A stretch of DNA of 64,000 bases from Nereocystis luetkeana (GCA_031213475.1 JARUPZ010000017.1:6154167-6218166), one strand, 5' to 3'. Shown: positions 1 to 11,225, counted from the stretch's first letter. Made by a program: numbers and translations. Notes: generated by a model from the sequence alone, not told the origin.

Positions 1-548
1 CTCATGTTTTAGTTCATGGAATCGGGGTTTCCATGAATTTCCCATAATTCTGCATGTATGTACAGCTCATGAGAATAGGCTAGTGTAACGATACTACTGC
101 TTTGTATGAGGTTGAAAGCCCTGTAGTTACCTCGGTTCAGGCACTTGGATCGTATTTGTTGTACGTGGAACGCGTATCTTAGGTGGATAACAAGGGGATT
201 TCCAGAGAGACACGAGCATAGTCTCAGTCTCCGTCGTGCACGGAAATAGTATAGCTGTTCTTCTCCCCTCTCTAGGCAAACATCACACGTGAGTACCATC
301 GAGTACCACCAATTTAATAAGCAGACCTGTCCAGGGATACAAAGGCGCCGCATACTTTAATCTCAACAACAGCAGGACCAATAGCAACCTGATGTGATTG
401 TGTGAAATATTTTACTTTGTTTCGTCAATGTACGATTACAAGGTACTTGCTAAATATTACTCAAGTACAGTCTAGGCCAACAAGAAAGAACCTGATGACA
501 AACATGAGGCTCCTTTTTGGAGCGACGCCAAGAAATTGTACCTAGATA
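1..548. other. Unassigned stretch
   Basis: No recognisable coding region or repeat was found here. The open frames are short, lack splice context and resemble nothing I know. Confidence 0.5.
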
Positions 549-699
549 GTGTGCTCCGCGGAAACCACGTCGATAAATCTACAACAACAGGGTAGCACCT
601 GGTATCTGGTACGTTGTTCGCGCTGTACTTTGACACCCTCCTGGTATCGGAAAGGAGAGGTAGGCCAGTGCCTCGAGGAGCGCGATTATTTTGGGCAAT

Positions 700-2010
700 C
701 GAGCTTACACGAGGTCTGCGCCCATCCTACCTATCTGGCATTAGTTTGTTTTATATTGGAGATGGGTCTGCGCCTTGTGGGGACATGGTTATGGTCTTCA
801 ATCGAGCCTCCACAGGGTCTGTGCCTGTCTTAGCTGCACCTGTTTAGTATTGTATAGGAGAGATAGGTATGTACCTCGTGGAAGTGGTTTTGTGTTCTTC
901 ACCCGTCGTGGGAGACAGAAGCGAACTTTCACGAGGTCTGCGCCTGTCCTACCTACTACACGGTCTGTTAGTATGCTCTCTATATTGATATTTTCTATAT
1001 TTTATGGGTGCGTAGCCGCTGCGCCTTTCTAGTTTTTGCACTTCCCACCTGGAACATAATTACTTGTCTTCTGGTTAAATTTTATTTTTTGGTGTGAGAT
1101 GCGCTTATCTCATTACGCTGCTCTGCTGCTGCTGGTTGCACTATTTTCCCCGTTTTTATCGGTGCGGATATTTTTCAGGCTTTGTAAGTTCCGTCATCAC
1201 AGCATGTTTCTGCAACAACGGGCGAGCGGGAGACAGGAACGTCCGCATGCATTAGTAGTTTTCCTATTTCATCTTGTGGATGCATGCATAATGTATGGGT
1301 TTGTCTGAGCCTGGGAGGACCGTTGTTGTTGCTGTCTCCATCCGGCAGAGAGAGACAGCAACAAAGTCTCTCTGAAATACTGAAATGTTATGCCCCACCG
1401 CGTTCAGCATGCTCTGCGGGCAGCAAAGAATTAACACACTCTCGTATACGGCGTATATAAATGTGCTCACAAGCTGCAAATTTGCCGCCGTCCCGTGCCC
1501 CACTGTGCGCGTCCTCTATCTTATATTAACATTCGCTTGCCATTAAATTTTGCCTATCTATCTGCGTTTCAGCTGCTGTCGATGTACGCCACTCGTTGCT
1601 GTCGCGACGCGTGGCTCTGCGTCGCTGCGAATGCGACACCCATTGTTTTATGGTCTGTGTTTGTGGTGCTCGTTTGTCTGTCTGTGTGACAGTTCGTTCA
1701 TTTCTCGGATAGAGAGTGGATGCCCAGACTGGTTCGGTCTTCGCCTATTGGAACCGTTGTTACTGCCCCCCATGCTGAAGGGAGACGGCAACCAGGCCCC
1801 TCTAGGTCTGTGCCTTAGCCACGGGGCTTTTTCCTGTTTTAGTTTTGTTTTTTTCCTATTTTGTTTTGTTATGTTTCGTTTGTATGCTCATTTGTTTCTT
1901 TTTTGAGACGGGGTGAATGCCCAGCATGGTCGGGTCTGTACCTATTGGGACCGTTGTTGCTGTCGCCCATACTAGAGGGAGACGGCAACCAGGCCCCCGT
2001 AGGTCTGAGC
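700..2010 (+). repeat. Degenerate GGTCTG(C/T)GCC repeat region
   Basis: A GGTCTGCGCC-like word followed by pyrimidine-rich text recurs near 713, 765, 811, 934, 1803 and, more diverged, near 2000. Short open frames across the area translate these repeats and are not credible genes. Spacing is irregular, so this looks like an old, eroded tandem array. Confidence 0.5.
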
Positions 2011-2110
2011 GTTGCCACGAGGCTTGTTGCCTGTTTTTGGTTAGTTTTATGTCATTCGTCTGTTTGTTTGTTTGCTCCTATGTTGTTTGGTATTATTGTT
2101 TCTCTTGCCA
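1718..2110 (+). repeat. Two-copy tandem duplication, period about 199 bp
   Basis: The block starting GATGCCCAGACTGGTTC at about 1718 returns as GAATGCCCAGCATGGTC at about 1915. The same order follows in both: ACCGTTGTTnCTG, GGGAGACGGCAACCAGGCCCC, GGTCTG, then a T-rich tail with TTTGTTTGTTT-like runs. The copies have diverged by substitutions and small indels. Confidence 0.75.
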
Positions 2111-2412
2111 TCCGACAATGTGCAGCATGATCTTCAACATGGATCACTCATAACTTTCCCGAAAGAAGAAAACCTAGGAAACAAAAGGAAACCCATGCAC
2201 CAAGTCTACCTCCCTTCCGTGCCAACGTTCAGCTTGTCTACCCTATACGCTGTCTTATTGTTGTTTTTTCTGTTCGCTTTTTTTGATGTTTGTTCGGTCG
2301 TCGGTTTGCTTGGGTATTTATTCGTTGCGAGAACCCGCATGCCCGTGCATCCACCCGCGCTGGCTGTGCCATTGATTAACGCCCGTACTTCGTCGCATAT
2401 GTTCGGCAGCTA

Positions 2413-2517
2413 TTACGGGGGACCATAGTTAACAGGACCAAATATTGTTAGTAAAAATGGTGAAATATATAGGTATTTATGTATACCATAGGTCCTATTA
2501 ACTATGGTCCCCCGTAA
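2413..2517. mobile_element. MITE-A copy A1 (TA-flanked, palindromic)
   Basis: 105-bp element with terminal inverted repeats beginning TTACGGGGGACCATAGTTAA and ending in the reverse complement. TA flanks both sides (2411-2412 and 2518-2519). It is nearly self-complementary except for an AT-rich core. TA duplication and short size suggest a non-autonomous Tc1/mariner-type element; no transposase is present in the window. Confidence 0.92.
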
Positions 2518-2519
2518 TA

Positions 2520-3059
2520 ACTGCCGTCCCGTGTCCGCTGTGCGTGCGCTTCCATCGTTGCTATTTCTGTTCCGTATCGCTAAATATTTTTTTCGTTTCA
2601 TTATTATTGGGCGAGTGCAGAACACATCAAAGAGAATGTTGCCCTGACATGACATATATATGTGTCTTATTGCCTGGGCCTGACTGTCAGGCTCTCCAGT
2701 TCCCTTTAATCCTCCCCTTGGCTTCCTGTTTAGTTTCCGTTGTCGTTGACGGGGGCAACGCGATGCGTTCGTCGGAAGCCTGCAACGCCGTGCAGTCGCC
2801 GATATCAACCAAGCGGCTCAGATGTCCCCAACCCGGTATCCCTCGCGCGAAGGCGCCGGAACGACTCACGTCTGGGTCAGCCCTGCCCTTGTTTCCCATA
2901 GTTGTCGCTCTATGACAAGGCTTTGGTGGCGATCCCAGACCGCAGAGTCGGGTGTACGATTACAGAGAGCGCTATTGGGGAGCACCAGTACTGGGAGGAG
3001 CTGACCCTCCCCGAGATTGCGAAGTTGAAGAGCTGAAGCGATTCTCGAGCATCAAGCCC
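2520..3059. other. Unassigned stretch
   Basis: Overlapping open frames occur on both strands but none has recognisable domains. I see no convincing gene. Confidence 0.4.
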
Positions 3060-3440
3060 AGTGGATCGCTTCCTCGCTTTACCGTGCGCCGTTTCCTCTC
3101 CGCCTCGCTCGCCGGTACGCCGTTCCCTCGCGTTCCCGTGCACCGTTCCCTCTCTTCCTGGCGTACGTTATTCCCTCGCTTTCCCGTGTACCGCTCCCTT
3201 GCATCGACGACTTGCTAGTGCACCACTCCCTCCCTTCGACGCCGCGCTTTGTATCGCTCCTTTGTCTTGCTCGTCTGCCGCTCGCTGCGCCGCTCCCAAG
3301 GCTCCGGCAGTGTGCGTTCCCTCGGTCCGGTGTCTTTCCCGTCCGTCGCTCGTTCCGGCGACATGCGTCCCCTCGCTCCGGGGTCTTGTCCGTCCATCGC
3401 TCGCTTGCGCCCGTGCCCTGCTCTCTCGCTCCGATGCTTC
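3060..3440. repeat. Degenerate CCGTTCCCTCGC-type short tandem repeat
   Basis: Words close to CGTTCCCTCGCTTTCCCGTG recur every 15 to 40 bases, giving long arginine/serine/proline-rich open frames on both strands at once. Opposite-strand open frames over the same repeat argue that these are composition artefacts, not proteins. Confidence 0.6.
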
Positions 3441-4250
3441 GATCGTACCAGGTAATGCCAAACGACCAGAACTGGAAGGAGCTGACCAGCGGCTATATGG
3501 AGTAGTCGGAGACCTGGAGCGACGCTGAGCGTTCGCTGAGCAGGCGATGATCATCTGCTCCTCCAGCCCTTCGTTGTTGGAACAACAGTCGAACAGTTGT
3601 ACAAACTTGTGGGGCATTGGATGCGTGTGGCCATAGCGTGAACGTTTATGTGTTTGTGTTGCGTGGAGGCGTACTCTTATTCTGTGCGTGGTGGGGTAGC
3701 AAAAGTAGGTAACTACTTGAGGAGCAGTTCCATACCTCCTACCTGAAGCGATTATGAGCGTTCGCGAGGACGAATTTCTGTGGTTGTTTTGTTGTTCGAG
3801 GAGAGGCGTTTTTTGTGAGAGGTTGAGTGGTTCCTGCCTGGAAGAGCCGGTCGATCTGGCGTGGATCAGTTGGGTATTTTCGTATTGGTGTTTATTCTTT
3901 CGTGCCTGGCAGTGGACAGACTCCCTTGAACGATTAGACCTCGTGGTATATTTTCGTTCGATTTGGAGACTCCGATAAGAATGACCCTCAAATCCCCCGG
4001 GCATTGACTTTTTACCCGGTCGGAGAACGCAGAAAGAGCGGTCTAAGCCTAGGCCTTGGTGTACTGCGCTTATTCATTCCTGAAAAAGAGTGGGATGATG
4101 AGTACAAACCATTGATCATTGATTGGTCAGGCAGTCCAACCCACAGTGAAAAGGCGGTCGTGAGTGGTTCTTTAAGGGATGCCCCGCTGATGGCCCCTGC
4201 GTGTTCGGTTTGTTTTCGCACATCCCCGAGATCAGTGTTTTTGTATAGAT
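3440..4250. other. Unassigned stretch with one TACCAGGTA site
   Basis: The 9-mer TACCAGGTA lies at 3446. A plus-strand open frame near 4004-4252 is ordinary in composition but has no recognised domain or splice support. Nothing else is assigned. Confidence 0.4.
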
Positions 4251-4254
4251 AGAT

Positions 4255-4290
4255 GTGAAGAAGGTGTTCCCTACTACTGAGCTATAGTCT
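4255..4290 (-). repeat. Partial tRNA-like fragment (A-box half)
   Basis: On the minus strand this reads CTATAGCTCAGTAGTAGGGAA followed by a CACCTTCTTCAC-like segment. It resembles the 5' half of the tRNA-like unit at 4838-4908. It abuts SINE1 copy S1a. Only the half unit is present, so it is not a functional tRNA. Confidence 0.4.
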
Positions 4291-4300
4291 TTGCCAGCGG

Positions 4301-4620
4301 TCGCCCCGGTGGTTCAAGTGGTTAACATCGAATTCTACTTGTTTGAGTCCTGGGTTCGAGCCTCAGGTGGGTCGGACTTTGACTTTGTTTGCAAAAATAA
4401 AAAAAGGATTCAATTGTTGAGAGCGCCTTGCAGCGTGGGTAGGCACAATTCGATGCGAGTCGACGAGGGAAGAAAATGTTGAAATTTTCTCGCGATAAAA
4501 ATGAAGGCACGTACCGTAGCGGGAAGGGGGGAGAAGAGCCTGCTATGTGACCCCGGATCTGAGTTACGAGTTTGAAGGAGAGAGAGAAGAAGATGTGCGA
4601 AGATATTGAGTGGGATGAGA
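4301..4620 (+). mobile_element. SINE1 copy S1a (tRNA-derived SINE)
   Basis: The 5' end is tRNA-like: CCCCGGTGGTTCAAGTGG (A-box type) and GGTTCGAGCC (B box) about 35 bp later. A constant body follows with TTTGCAAAAATAAAAAAAGG, GAGCGCCTTGCAGCG and AGCGGGAAGGGGGGAGAAG, ending GGGATGAG plus an A-rich tail. About 320 bp. Two internal RNA polymerase III promoter boxes plus an A tail define a tRNA-derived SINE. It would be mobilised by a LINE in trans. Confidence 0.88.
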
Positions 4621-4640
4621 AAAAAAAGGGGTAAAAGCCC

Positions 4641-4950
4641 GATCGATTACCCAGCCCCGGGTAATCCTTATAACACTCTCCCCCACTCTAAACGGCGGGA
4701 TCTTTGGGGCGTCGGAACCGCATACCGTATACGTCCGTACGCTGACCTACCCGCTTCGTTTCATTATTACCTGGGGAACCAGGGGGATGTGTTTTTGTCA
4801 GGGGTGCACGCGCAGGCGTTTCTGTAAAAGAAACGTTCGAAGTGGGGTTGGAACCCGTGACCTGGACGACGTCGAATGTGAAGGTGTTACCTACTGAGCT
4901 ATAAGGGTAAACGACCTATCGATTACCCAGCCCCGGGTAATCCTTATAAC
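4641..4950 (+). repeat. Direct repeat pair around a tRNA-like unit
   Basis: An identical stretch of roughly 30 bp, starting CGATTACCCAGCCCCGGGTA, occurs at about 4641 and again at about 4917, 276 bp apart, each preceded by GGGTAAA-like text. The segment between holds the minus-strand tRNA-like unit. This could be a short tandem duplication or the flanks of an old insertion. Confidence 0.7.
4838..4908 (-). repeat. tRNA-like unit (third SINE-like family or tRNA relic)
   Basis: On the minus strand TAGCTCAGTAGGTAACACC (A-box type) is followed 35 bp later by GGGTTCCAACCCC (B-box type). The T stem pairs imperfectly and I could not close a good acceptor stem. It is therefore a tRNA relic or a SINE head, not a functional tRNA. 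A-box halves of the same kind lie near 4255-4290 (minus) and 56238-56272 (plus). Confidence 0.5.
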
Positions 4951-5070
4951 ATAGAGCCTTTCGGTTCCCCACCTTAGGTTATAGTCAGTCTCTGTATATA
5001 GTGTTGGCGAGTTGTATACCCTTCATGTGGAATGCAATGACCCCCGCAATTTTCAGAGACGTGGTGTATT

Positions 5071-5400
5071 ACCCCGGTGGTTCAAGTGGTCAACCTCGAA
5101 TTCTACTTGTTTGAGTCCTGGGTTCGAGCCCCAGGTGGGTCGGACTTTGACTTTATTTGCAAAAATAAATATAAAAAAAGGATTCAAATAATTGTTGAGA
5201 GCGCCTTGCAGCGTGGGTAGGCACAATTCGATGGGAGTCGACGAGGGAAGAAAAGGCTGAAATCTTCTCGCGATAAAAATGAAGGCACGTACCGTAGCGG
5301 GAAGGGGGGAGAAGAGCCTTCTATGTGACCCCGGATCTGAGTTACGAGTTGGAAGGAGAGAGAGAAGAAGACGCGCGAAGATAATTAATGGGATAAGAAA
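5071..5400 (+). mobile_element. SINE1 copy S1b
   Basis: Same organisation as S1a: ACCCCGGTGGTTCAAGTGG, then GGTTCGAGCCCC, then the shared body and a degenerate A-rich tail (AAGAAAATAATATATAAG). A few substitutions and a small insertion in the A-rich spacer near 5161-5190 separate it from S1a. Confidence 0.88.
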
Positions 5401-5727
5401 ATAATATATAAGTAAAATAGCTGTGCTGCACCATTTATTTGTGTCAGACAGTCCGGGAAGAGATGGCGATCGTTGATATTCGTGTGGTGGTTATTTCGGT
5501 TCGACTGTTTTTTTTTTCACTGCGTGTCCGCCGAGTCATCATTCTGACAGCACCCAAGACATCAGGTGTGTTTCTCTCCGTGTTCACGACTACTACCGTG
5601 CGTTTCGTACGATTCAGGCAGCACTCCAGACAGCCGCTGTAGTCAGCAGCCACGAGTTGGTTAATGGCGGGAACGGGGGGAACTCTATGCTGTATGCGAG
5701 TAGTTGAATGGATATACGCGCGGCCAC

Positions 5728-5751
5728 ATATATATATATATATATATATAT
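5728..5751. repeat. (TA)n microsatellite
   Basis: Perfect TA dinucleotide run immediately beside the tail end of the minus-strand SINE1 copy. Confidence 0.9.
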
Positions 5752-6078
5752 TTTTTCATCCCATTCATTATCTTCGCACATCTTCTTCTCTCTCTCCTTC
5801 CAACTCGTAACTCAGATCCGGGGTCACATAGCAGGCTCTTCTCCCACCTTCCCGCTACGGTACGTGCCTTCATTTTTTATCGCGAAAAGATTTCAGCCTT
5901 TTCTTCCCTCGTCGACTCGCATCGAATTGTGCCTACCCACGCTGCAAGGCGCTCTCAACAATTGAATCCCTTTTTTTATTTTTGCAAATAAAGTCAAAGC
6001 CCGACCCTCCTGGGGCTCGAACCCAGGGCTCAAACAAGTAGAATTCGAGGTTAACCACTTGAACCACCGGGGCGACCG
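5752..6078 (-). mobile_element. SINE1 copy S1c (minus strand)
   Basis: Reverse-complement copy of the SINE1 family. The tail and GGGATGAAAAAA end are at 5752, and the tRNA-like head with GGTTCGAGCCCC and CCCCGGTGGTTCAAGTGG is at 6000-6078. A plus-strand open frame over it is a shadow of the repeat. Confidence 0.88.
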
Positions 6079-6350
6079 GCATATGTTAGCTCAGTTCGCA
6101 CGTTGACTTAATGTCTTCGTATTGTTTGCGCTTTCTTCAAGGTCTTTTTTAGACAGCCGAATTCGGTATTTTTTTCAAGTGTTTTTTCGAATCTTCCTAG
6201 GGCTCCAGCACCTTTCTTTGCGTCACCACGGACTCGTTCGTCTGAGAGTTATTTAATGCGAGAACAACAGCAACAGCCAGCGATAACATTTCTCAAAGTA
6301 GTAGCGAACAAGTGATCGTTTTAGCCATTTATAGGTATAATTGGCACGCG
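6079..6350. other. Unassigned stretch
   Basis: Nothing recognised between SINE1 copy S1c and the TTAA-flanked MITE. Confidence 0.4.
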
Positions 6351-6354
6351 TTAA

Positions 6355-6443
6355 CCCCTTTAGAACCGCGGTCCCGTTTGGGGACAAAACTACTTGAAAT
6401 TTGACTGGTTTGCCCCCAGAACGGGACTGCGGTTCTAAAAGGG
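6355..6443. mobile_element. MITE-B copy B1 (TTAA-flanked, piggyBac-type)
   Basis: 89-bp inverted repeat bounded by TTAA at 6351-6354 and 6444-6447. Ends read CCCCTTTAGAACCGCGGTCC and the matching reverse complement ending TTCTAAAAGGG. TTAA target duplication together with CCC...GGG termini is the hallmark of the piggyBac superfamily; this copy is far too short to encode a transposase. Confidence 0.88.
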
Positions 6444-6449
6444 TTAAAG

Positions 6450-6910
6450 CCTAACGTAGGTGACACCGGAGTCGAATTCGTGGTCCTTTGAGCCATTCGT
6501 AGGTACGGTGGAGCGCAGGCCAAATAATACTGGACGGACCCAGATAGCTTTTTCCGAGGTACAGTGCGCAGTTTACCGACTAATGGCCCAAACGGCGTAG
6601 GTATACCTATGTTTGGTCAGCACCCTACGAAACACCTGGTATGTGTGTATTACGTAGGTTGCAACAGGCAAAGTTGAGTACCAGGGTGTCAACTTTTTAA
6701 TCCGTCGAACTCACAGCAGTTGACGTACTTCACATTTATATAAAAGGCAGACGCGATTTGGTGCAAATCCTGAAACCCAAATTTGGTTTTCTTTCAATGA
6801 ATATATACCCCGGTACTGTCAGAATGCTGGCAGTTCACCCCAACTCAGAACACTAAAAGGAAGATTGAATACAAACAGTAATGAAAAAAAGCGACATGAT
6901 ACCGCCGTAT
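6450..6910. other. Unassigned stretch
   Basis: No gene or repeat family recognised. An ACCTGGTA word lies at 6634. Confidence 0.4.
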
Positions 6911-6913
6911 AGA

Positions 6914-7022
6914 TAGCGTAGCGGGAAGGGGGGAGAAGAGCCTGCTATGTGACCCCGGATCTGAGTTACGAGTTGGAAGGAGAGAGAAGAGAGGATGTGC
7001 GAAGATAATGAATGGGATGAGC
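6914..7022 (+). mobile_element. SINE1 copy S1d, 5'-truncated
   Basis: Only the 3' third of SINE1 is present, from GCGTAGCGGGAAGGGGGGAG to GAATGGGATGAG followed by an A-rich tail. The tRNA-like head is missing. 5' truncation is the usual outcome of incomplete LINE-driven reverse transcription. Confidence 0.85.
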
Positions 7023-7029
7023 AAAAAAA

Positions 7030-7758
7030 TAAAAAAAAATATTGATATATCAGATACGTCCGAGCCGTTTTTGAACTTTCATGTTTTTCGGATCTTCCGA
7101 GGACTCCAGCCAGCACCATCGTGTGACCAGTGACCACGGACTCCAGGATTTTTTTCGTTGTTAGTAGTTGATGGGACTGAGTGCACAACAACAGAAAATA
7201 TATACTTGTGCGAGTAACCGGTGTATACATTCATCAGCAGTCATACTTGCTTCCACCTCCATTCGTAGGAGGCCTCACACGCTCAGCAATCTACTGGGCA
7301 GGCGTGGTCACAGCTGTCGTTCTTTTCCCCTCCCCCCGGTACGTGCCTGTATTTAAAACCAGCTTAGGTTTTGGCATAGCAAGTGGTCCTTGATTTCCAT
7401 TGAACACTCACTTCACTCATCCTTTCTCGCGTTTAGCTATTCTTGTTCATATTTTTTTATGCAAACAGAAAGTCCTCACGAGTAGTAGGCAATCGGTGAC
7501 AGCAGTCGTACCCACAAAAATGGTCTTGGTATCCACGTGAACCACCTACGAATCAAGACACAGAGCATTGATGTTTGTTTGTCGCCTTTGAAATTCAATC
7601 GTCCTTTCTATTAATGCCCAGCTTCATCAGTAAACCCAGTGTCAGTCCTGGTTATCTATCCCAGCCAGATCCTATTATAGCACTACTCTGGGGAGTCACC
7701 CCACGGTAGGAGTGTTGCACGTTTTGGGCCAAAGGTTTTTCTGACCGATTGAGTTCCT
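7030..7758. other. Unassigned stretch
   Basis: No recognised gene or repeat. Open frames of 60 to 125 residues here have no domain or splice support. Confidence 0.4.
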
Positions 7759-7762
7759 TTAA

Positions 7763-7852
7763 CCGCTTTAGAACCGCAGTCCCATTTTGGGGACAAACTA
7801 CTCGGAATTTGACTGGTTTGTCCCCAAAAACGGGACTGCGGTACTAAAAGGG
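7763..7852. mobile_element. MITE-B copy B2
   Basis: TTAA at 7759-7762 and 7853-7856 flank a 90-bp palindrome with CGCTTTAGAACCGCAGTCCC at the left and GGGACTGCGGTACTAAAAGGG at the right. The core GAATTTGACTGGTTTG is shared with B1. Confidence 0.88.
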
Positions 7853-7859
7853 TTAAACA

Positions 7860-8390
7860 CAAAGTGAGGAACCGGCAATATTTTAGGAGGACATTTTTAC
7901 TCGTGTATTCGTTCTAGGACTACAGCACTACTAGCGCATGGAGGTGCCGGTCGGGTGGCGCCAACGATTTTCTTCCAAGTATTGTATCGGGTGAGATATT
8001 GAACCCCAAATGTAAGGGGCTCAGGAACGTCTGGTTCACCCCTACCGTGGGATGGGCTCAGACTACATCTGCGAGACAGAGAAAGCCCAGAAGCGGCCGA
8101 AATATTAATGGGCAAGTTCATGGGTAAAGGAAAGATAGGTAGAGCATACATACTCAGTGATATTACGAGTATTTAACAACAGCATGCAGTCTACCAACGA
8201 GAACACGGCTGACTGAAAAAATGAGACAATCTTCAGACTATAAATATATAAATATCAATAATCGAAACTAAAAGCCCGTGGCTGATGAAAACCGCCGTAT
8301 GTATCATCGGGATCATACGAACCTGCCCAGTTATACCCCGAAGCGAATTTTAGCTACCAGGCCAAACTCTACCCATTGCAACACAACACG
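7860..8390. other. Unassigned stretch
   Basis: No gene or repeat assigned. A minus-strand open frame at 7897-8151 lacks recognisable features. Confidence 0.4.
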
Positions 8391-8403
8391 GAGGCGACAG
8401 ACA

Positions 8404-9165
8404 GGGTGTGTGTGTGTTCTTCGTTCTTTCTACCCGTCGACATCCAGCACAACCAGTGTCCGTGCCGATTCTTCAATCCTAGAAGAGATACAAGTTCTGT
8501 GGTCACAAAGCTACGCCACAGAGATACTACGTTGTCACGTGTGCAGTGTGCACTGCAGTGGGCAATGCAAAGCCTTGTCATCATACTAGATACGACAGGC
8601 ACGACATACGCAATCTATGAAATAGTGAAACGAAAAGAATCAACCAAAGAGAAAAACAGAAACAAGGTAGACAAATCGAAAGAGAAAAAAAAGAAAAATG
8701 AAAGCAAAATCTAAGAGAAACAATCTGTCGTGCCCCCCCCCCGCAGGCGAGGTGGCCAACACTTGAAAAAGAAAGAGCTGGAGAAAAGAAGGAAAAATAA
8801 AATAAAATAGGAAAAAACACCACTGCTTGTAAACAGAGTAATACAAAGAACCAAGAAAAAAAGTAACAAGGAAAAATAACAAAATGGAAATAACAGGCAG
8901 ACCAAAGCCCAAAGCACCTTCCAGGTGACAGCAGCAGCAGCAGCTTGTGGTACGAGTAGTATAGCCAGGTTCTCCTTGCTAATCCGCCTGGTACCTTGCT
9001 ACCCAGACTGCCGTCTCCGCCCTGCGTTCGTCAACTATGCCCAGCCCCTTGGCGTCAGACAATACGAAGCGAGCAGAGCAGGTTCGTCTTCCAACCACGC
9101 CACACGGCTCCTTCAGTACGGCCTATCAATCAGAAAAGGAAGAGGAAGAGAAAAAATATCATGAA
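8404..9165 (+). repeat. Dispersed repeat R, copy R1
   Basis: Begins near TGTGTTCTTC...TTTCTACCCGTCGACATCCAGC. It continues with GTGTCCGTGCCGATTCTTCAATCC, ACAAAGCTACGCCACAGAGAT and CTGCAGTGGGCAATGC. Then comes an A-rich segment, a G/C-rich CCGCAGGCGAGGTGGC block and CAACTATGCCCAGCCCC. The same order recurs at 35540-36235, and partial copies lie at 9560-9745, 49690-49964, 55503-55675 and 56388-56525. No coding capacity was recognised, so the class is unknown. Confidence 0.7.
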
Positions 9166-9559
9166 AATCACGGAGAGTCAGCGAAAGAAAGAAAGAAAAA
9201 AAAAAACAAGAAGAGAAGACAAGGGTAGCAAAGCAACAGGCCGACTATATAAAACGTGAACCAACGTCCATGCCGCACTTGTCTCCAACTAACTGCTGCA
9301 GCCATTTCGATGGTGGTCTTTTTTCGTTTTTTTTCGTTTGCTGGCGCTTTATTCCTCCGGTGTTTTTGTATTGATTTTATATTTTTCAGTTTTTCTCCCA
9401 TTCTTCCTTCTCGTCTTGTCGTGGGAGTGGACGACGAGCTTGCTTTGCTTCGTCCTCTCCGCGGATGGGGCGTAGTTGACGGAGTCAGGGCGGAGCCGGC
9501 AAATAGAGAAGCAACATACCAGACCACTGACCGGTATATATTTTTTATGGCTTTGCATT

Positions 9560-9745
9560 GGGTACTGTGCTGACTGCAAGACAACGTGCAATATAATAGT
9601 AGCTCTGATGTCGCGTAGTTTTGTATCCCACAATACTCACTCGTATGTCTCTCTATTAGTAGCATCGAAGAATCATCACGACACTGGCTGTGTGTGCTCT
9701 TCACATTAAACCATTCTTTCTACCCGTCGACATCCAGCACAACCA
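9560..9745 (-). repeat. Partial copy of repeat R
   Basis: The minus strand carries diverged R text (GATGTCGCGTAGTTTTGTATC corresponds to the GTGGCGTAGCTTTGTGACC word of other copies). It then meets the plus-orientation word TTTCTACCCGTCGACATCC at about 9719. The arrangement next to R1 suggests a rearranged inverted pair. Confidence 0.45.
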
Positions 9746-10009
9746 GCTTCGAAGATGATTACCAGAGCACCTTGACCCAGATTTCCGTCGCGGAAGTCGC
9801 GAAACACAACATATTTAACAGGGTTTCCACTAAAATGGCCGGTGCAGATGTTGCTCACACATAAGGTGCTCAACAAGACAGGCATCACTACGCGATAAGG
9901 GACAAATCCTGCAGTGGGAGGCGTCTGAGTACTAAGCGGGAGGCAGCGTTCATGTCTTCCCAACGTCCGCTTTTTTTTTGCGTTCATACGAAGCGAGGGG
10001 TCCCATGGT

Positions 10010-10330
10010 AAGAGATTAACCCATTTTTTCGGAGGCTCCTGACTTTAACCCTTTTAGAACCGCAGTCCCGTGTTGGGGACAAACCACTCAAATTTCGGTA
10101 GGTTGTTCCCAAAACGGGACTCCAGTCCTAAAAGAGCTCCTTAACCTCACTTCAACGCTGACCTCAGCAAAACTCAAATACCATCGCGATGGATAGTTCC
10201 TTGGCTTCTACATAAATATTTGTTTTTGTTCGAAACAAGGTTCACCCCATCCCGACCATGTTGGGTTAAGGAACCCCGTCATTCAAAAACAAAACTAGCG
10301 ATAATGTGCCATCTCCATCTTATAACGCGT
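10010..10330. mobile_element. MITE-C copy with nested MITE-B copy B3
   Basis: MITE-C text (GAGGCTCCT, CTGACCTCAGCAAAA, AAGGAACCCCGTCATTC) is interrupted by B3, which starts at TTAA 10045-10048 with CCCTTTTAGAACCGCAGTCC. B3's right terminus (AGGGTTAA) is lost near 10131, where MITE-C text resumes with GAGCTCC. A younger TTAA element therefore landed in an older MITE-C. Confidence 0.65.
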
Positions 10331-10429
10331 TAAGTAGCTCCTCTAGGCAATAGGCCTATAGAAAAATCTTACCAGGTATGCACCTACATATGTACACCAT
10401 AGGTACATGGGTGCAACCGCACCGTAGTG

Positions 10430-11225
10430 TGCATCACGAGTGGTATATGTGATACGAGTGAAGTACTTGTGGGCTATACTCGTAGCTATATATAATACAT
10501 AATATTTTCTGGAGATAAGTGGTCTCACGATTACAGGAATAATCCGAAGAATGGATTAACCCGGCGGATATATATGCTGTTTGTCGAGAGTAACGTTCGT
10601 TCGGGAAGTTGCTCTTAGACAGATAGCCCGTTACGCGAGAGTAAAGCTTCTTGACTGACACAGGATCGTAAAATGATATTTTGTTATATTTGAGGTTTTC
10701 TACCTTACTTAGAGGTTCACAGTTATTGTTATGAGGCTTCTAATTGCAAAAGCTCCATACCCCACCCGACAACGGACTTCAGCAACACTCAAGCTGCATC
10801 CCAATGAATATTCATAAGGCCAAACGATACAAAAATGTCGTTTTTCGAAACAAGATTGGCATTACGACGATTTTGGGCTGAGGAACCCCGTCATTCGAAA
10901 CCAATTTCAACGGAAATATGCTAGATCTATCGTAGTAGACGACGTCTTTAGCAGACGAACGATCGGTAACAATAGGAAAGTTCTATTGGAGTACATCAGA
11001 AAACAGGGATGTAGGATAGCGTGTGGTTTGGGGTGGGACGAGCATATCTGCGTGCCGAGTTCCTCCCCCGCATCTCTCCCTTTTCTAGCGGAGCACTTTC
11101 TTGGTTCTCGCCAACAATATAGAAGACCTTGAAACAGGAGAAGCAAATCACTGCTTCCCTGCTGCCAGATACACCTGCTCCCCTTACCGTTACCCGTATT
11201 TTACCTCCTCTTCACACGTGGCGTC
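10430..11225. repeat. Segmental duplication unit 1
   Basis: Words in order (GTGGGCTAT, AATCCGAAGAATGGATTAACCC, GTCGAGAGTAACGTTC, GCGAGAGTAA; then CGAGCATATCTGCGTGCCGAG, CTGCCAGATACACCTGC, ACCGTTACCCGTATTTTACC) recur in the same order at 11405-11955. A MITE-C copy at about 10695-10941 splits unit 1 but not unit 2. Confidence 0.7.
10695..10941. mobile_element. MITE-C copy inside duplication unit 1
   Basis: Left part AGAGGTTCACAG...GAGGCTTC...GCTCCATACCCCACCCG. Right part AGATTGGCATTACGACGATTTTGG...GGAACCCCGTCATTCG...GCTAGATCTATCGTAG. Size is about 250 bp, like the intact copy at 21261-21509. Confidence 0.7.

Noticed and set aside
3168..4004. 278-residue minus-strand open frame, arginine-rich
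   Set aside because: It overlaps a degenerate short tandem repeat that is open in several frames on both strands, with no domain.
4838..4908. A genuine minus-strand tRNA gene
   Set aside because: A- and B-box words are present but acceptor and T stems do not pair properly; related half units elsewhere suggest a repeat.
5704..5991. 95-residue plus-strand open frame
   Set aside because: Antisense reading of SINE1 copy S1c plus a (TA)n tract.
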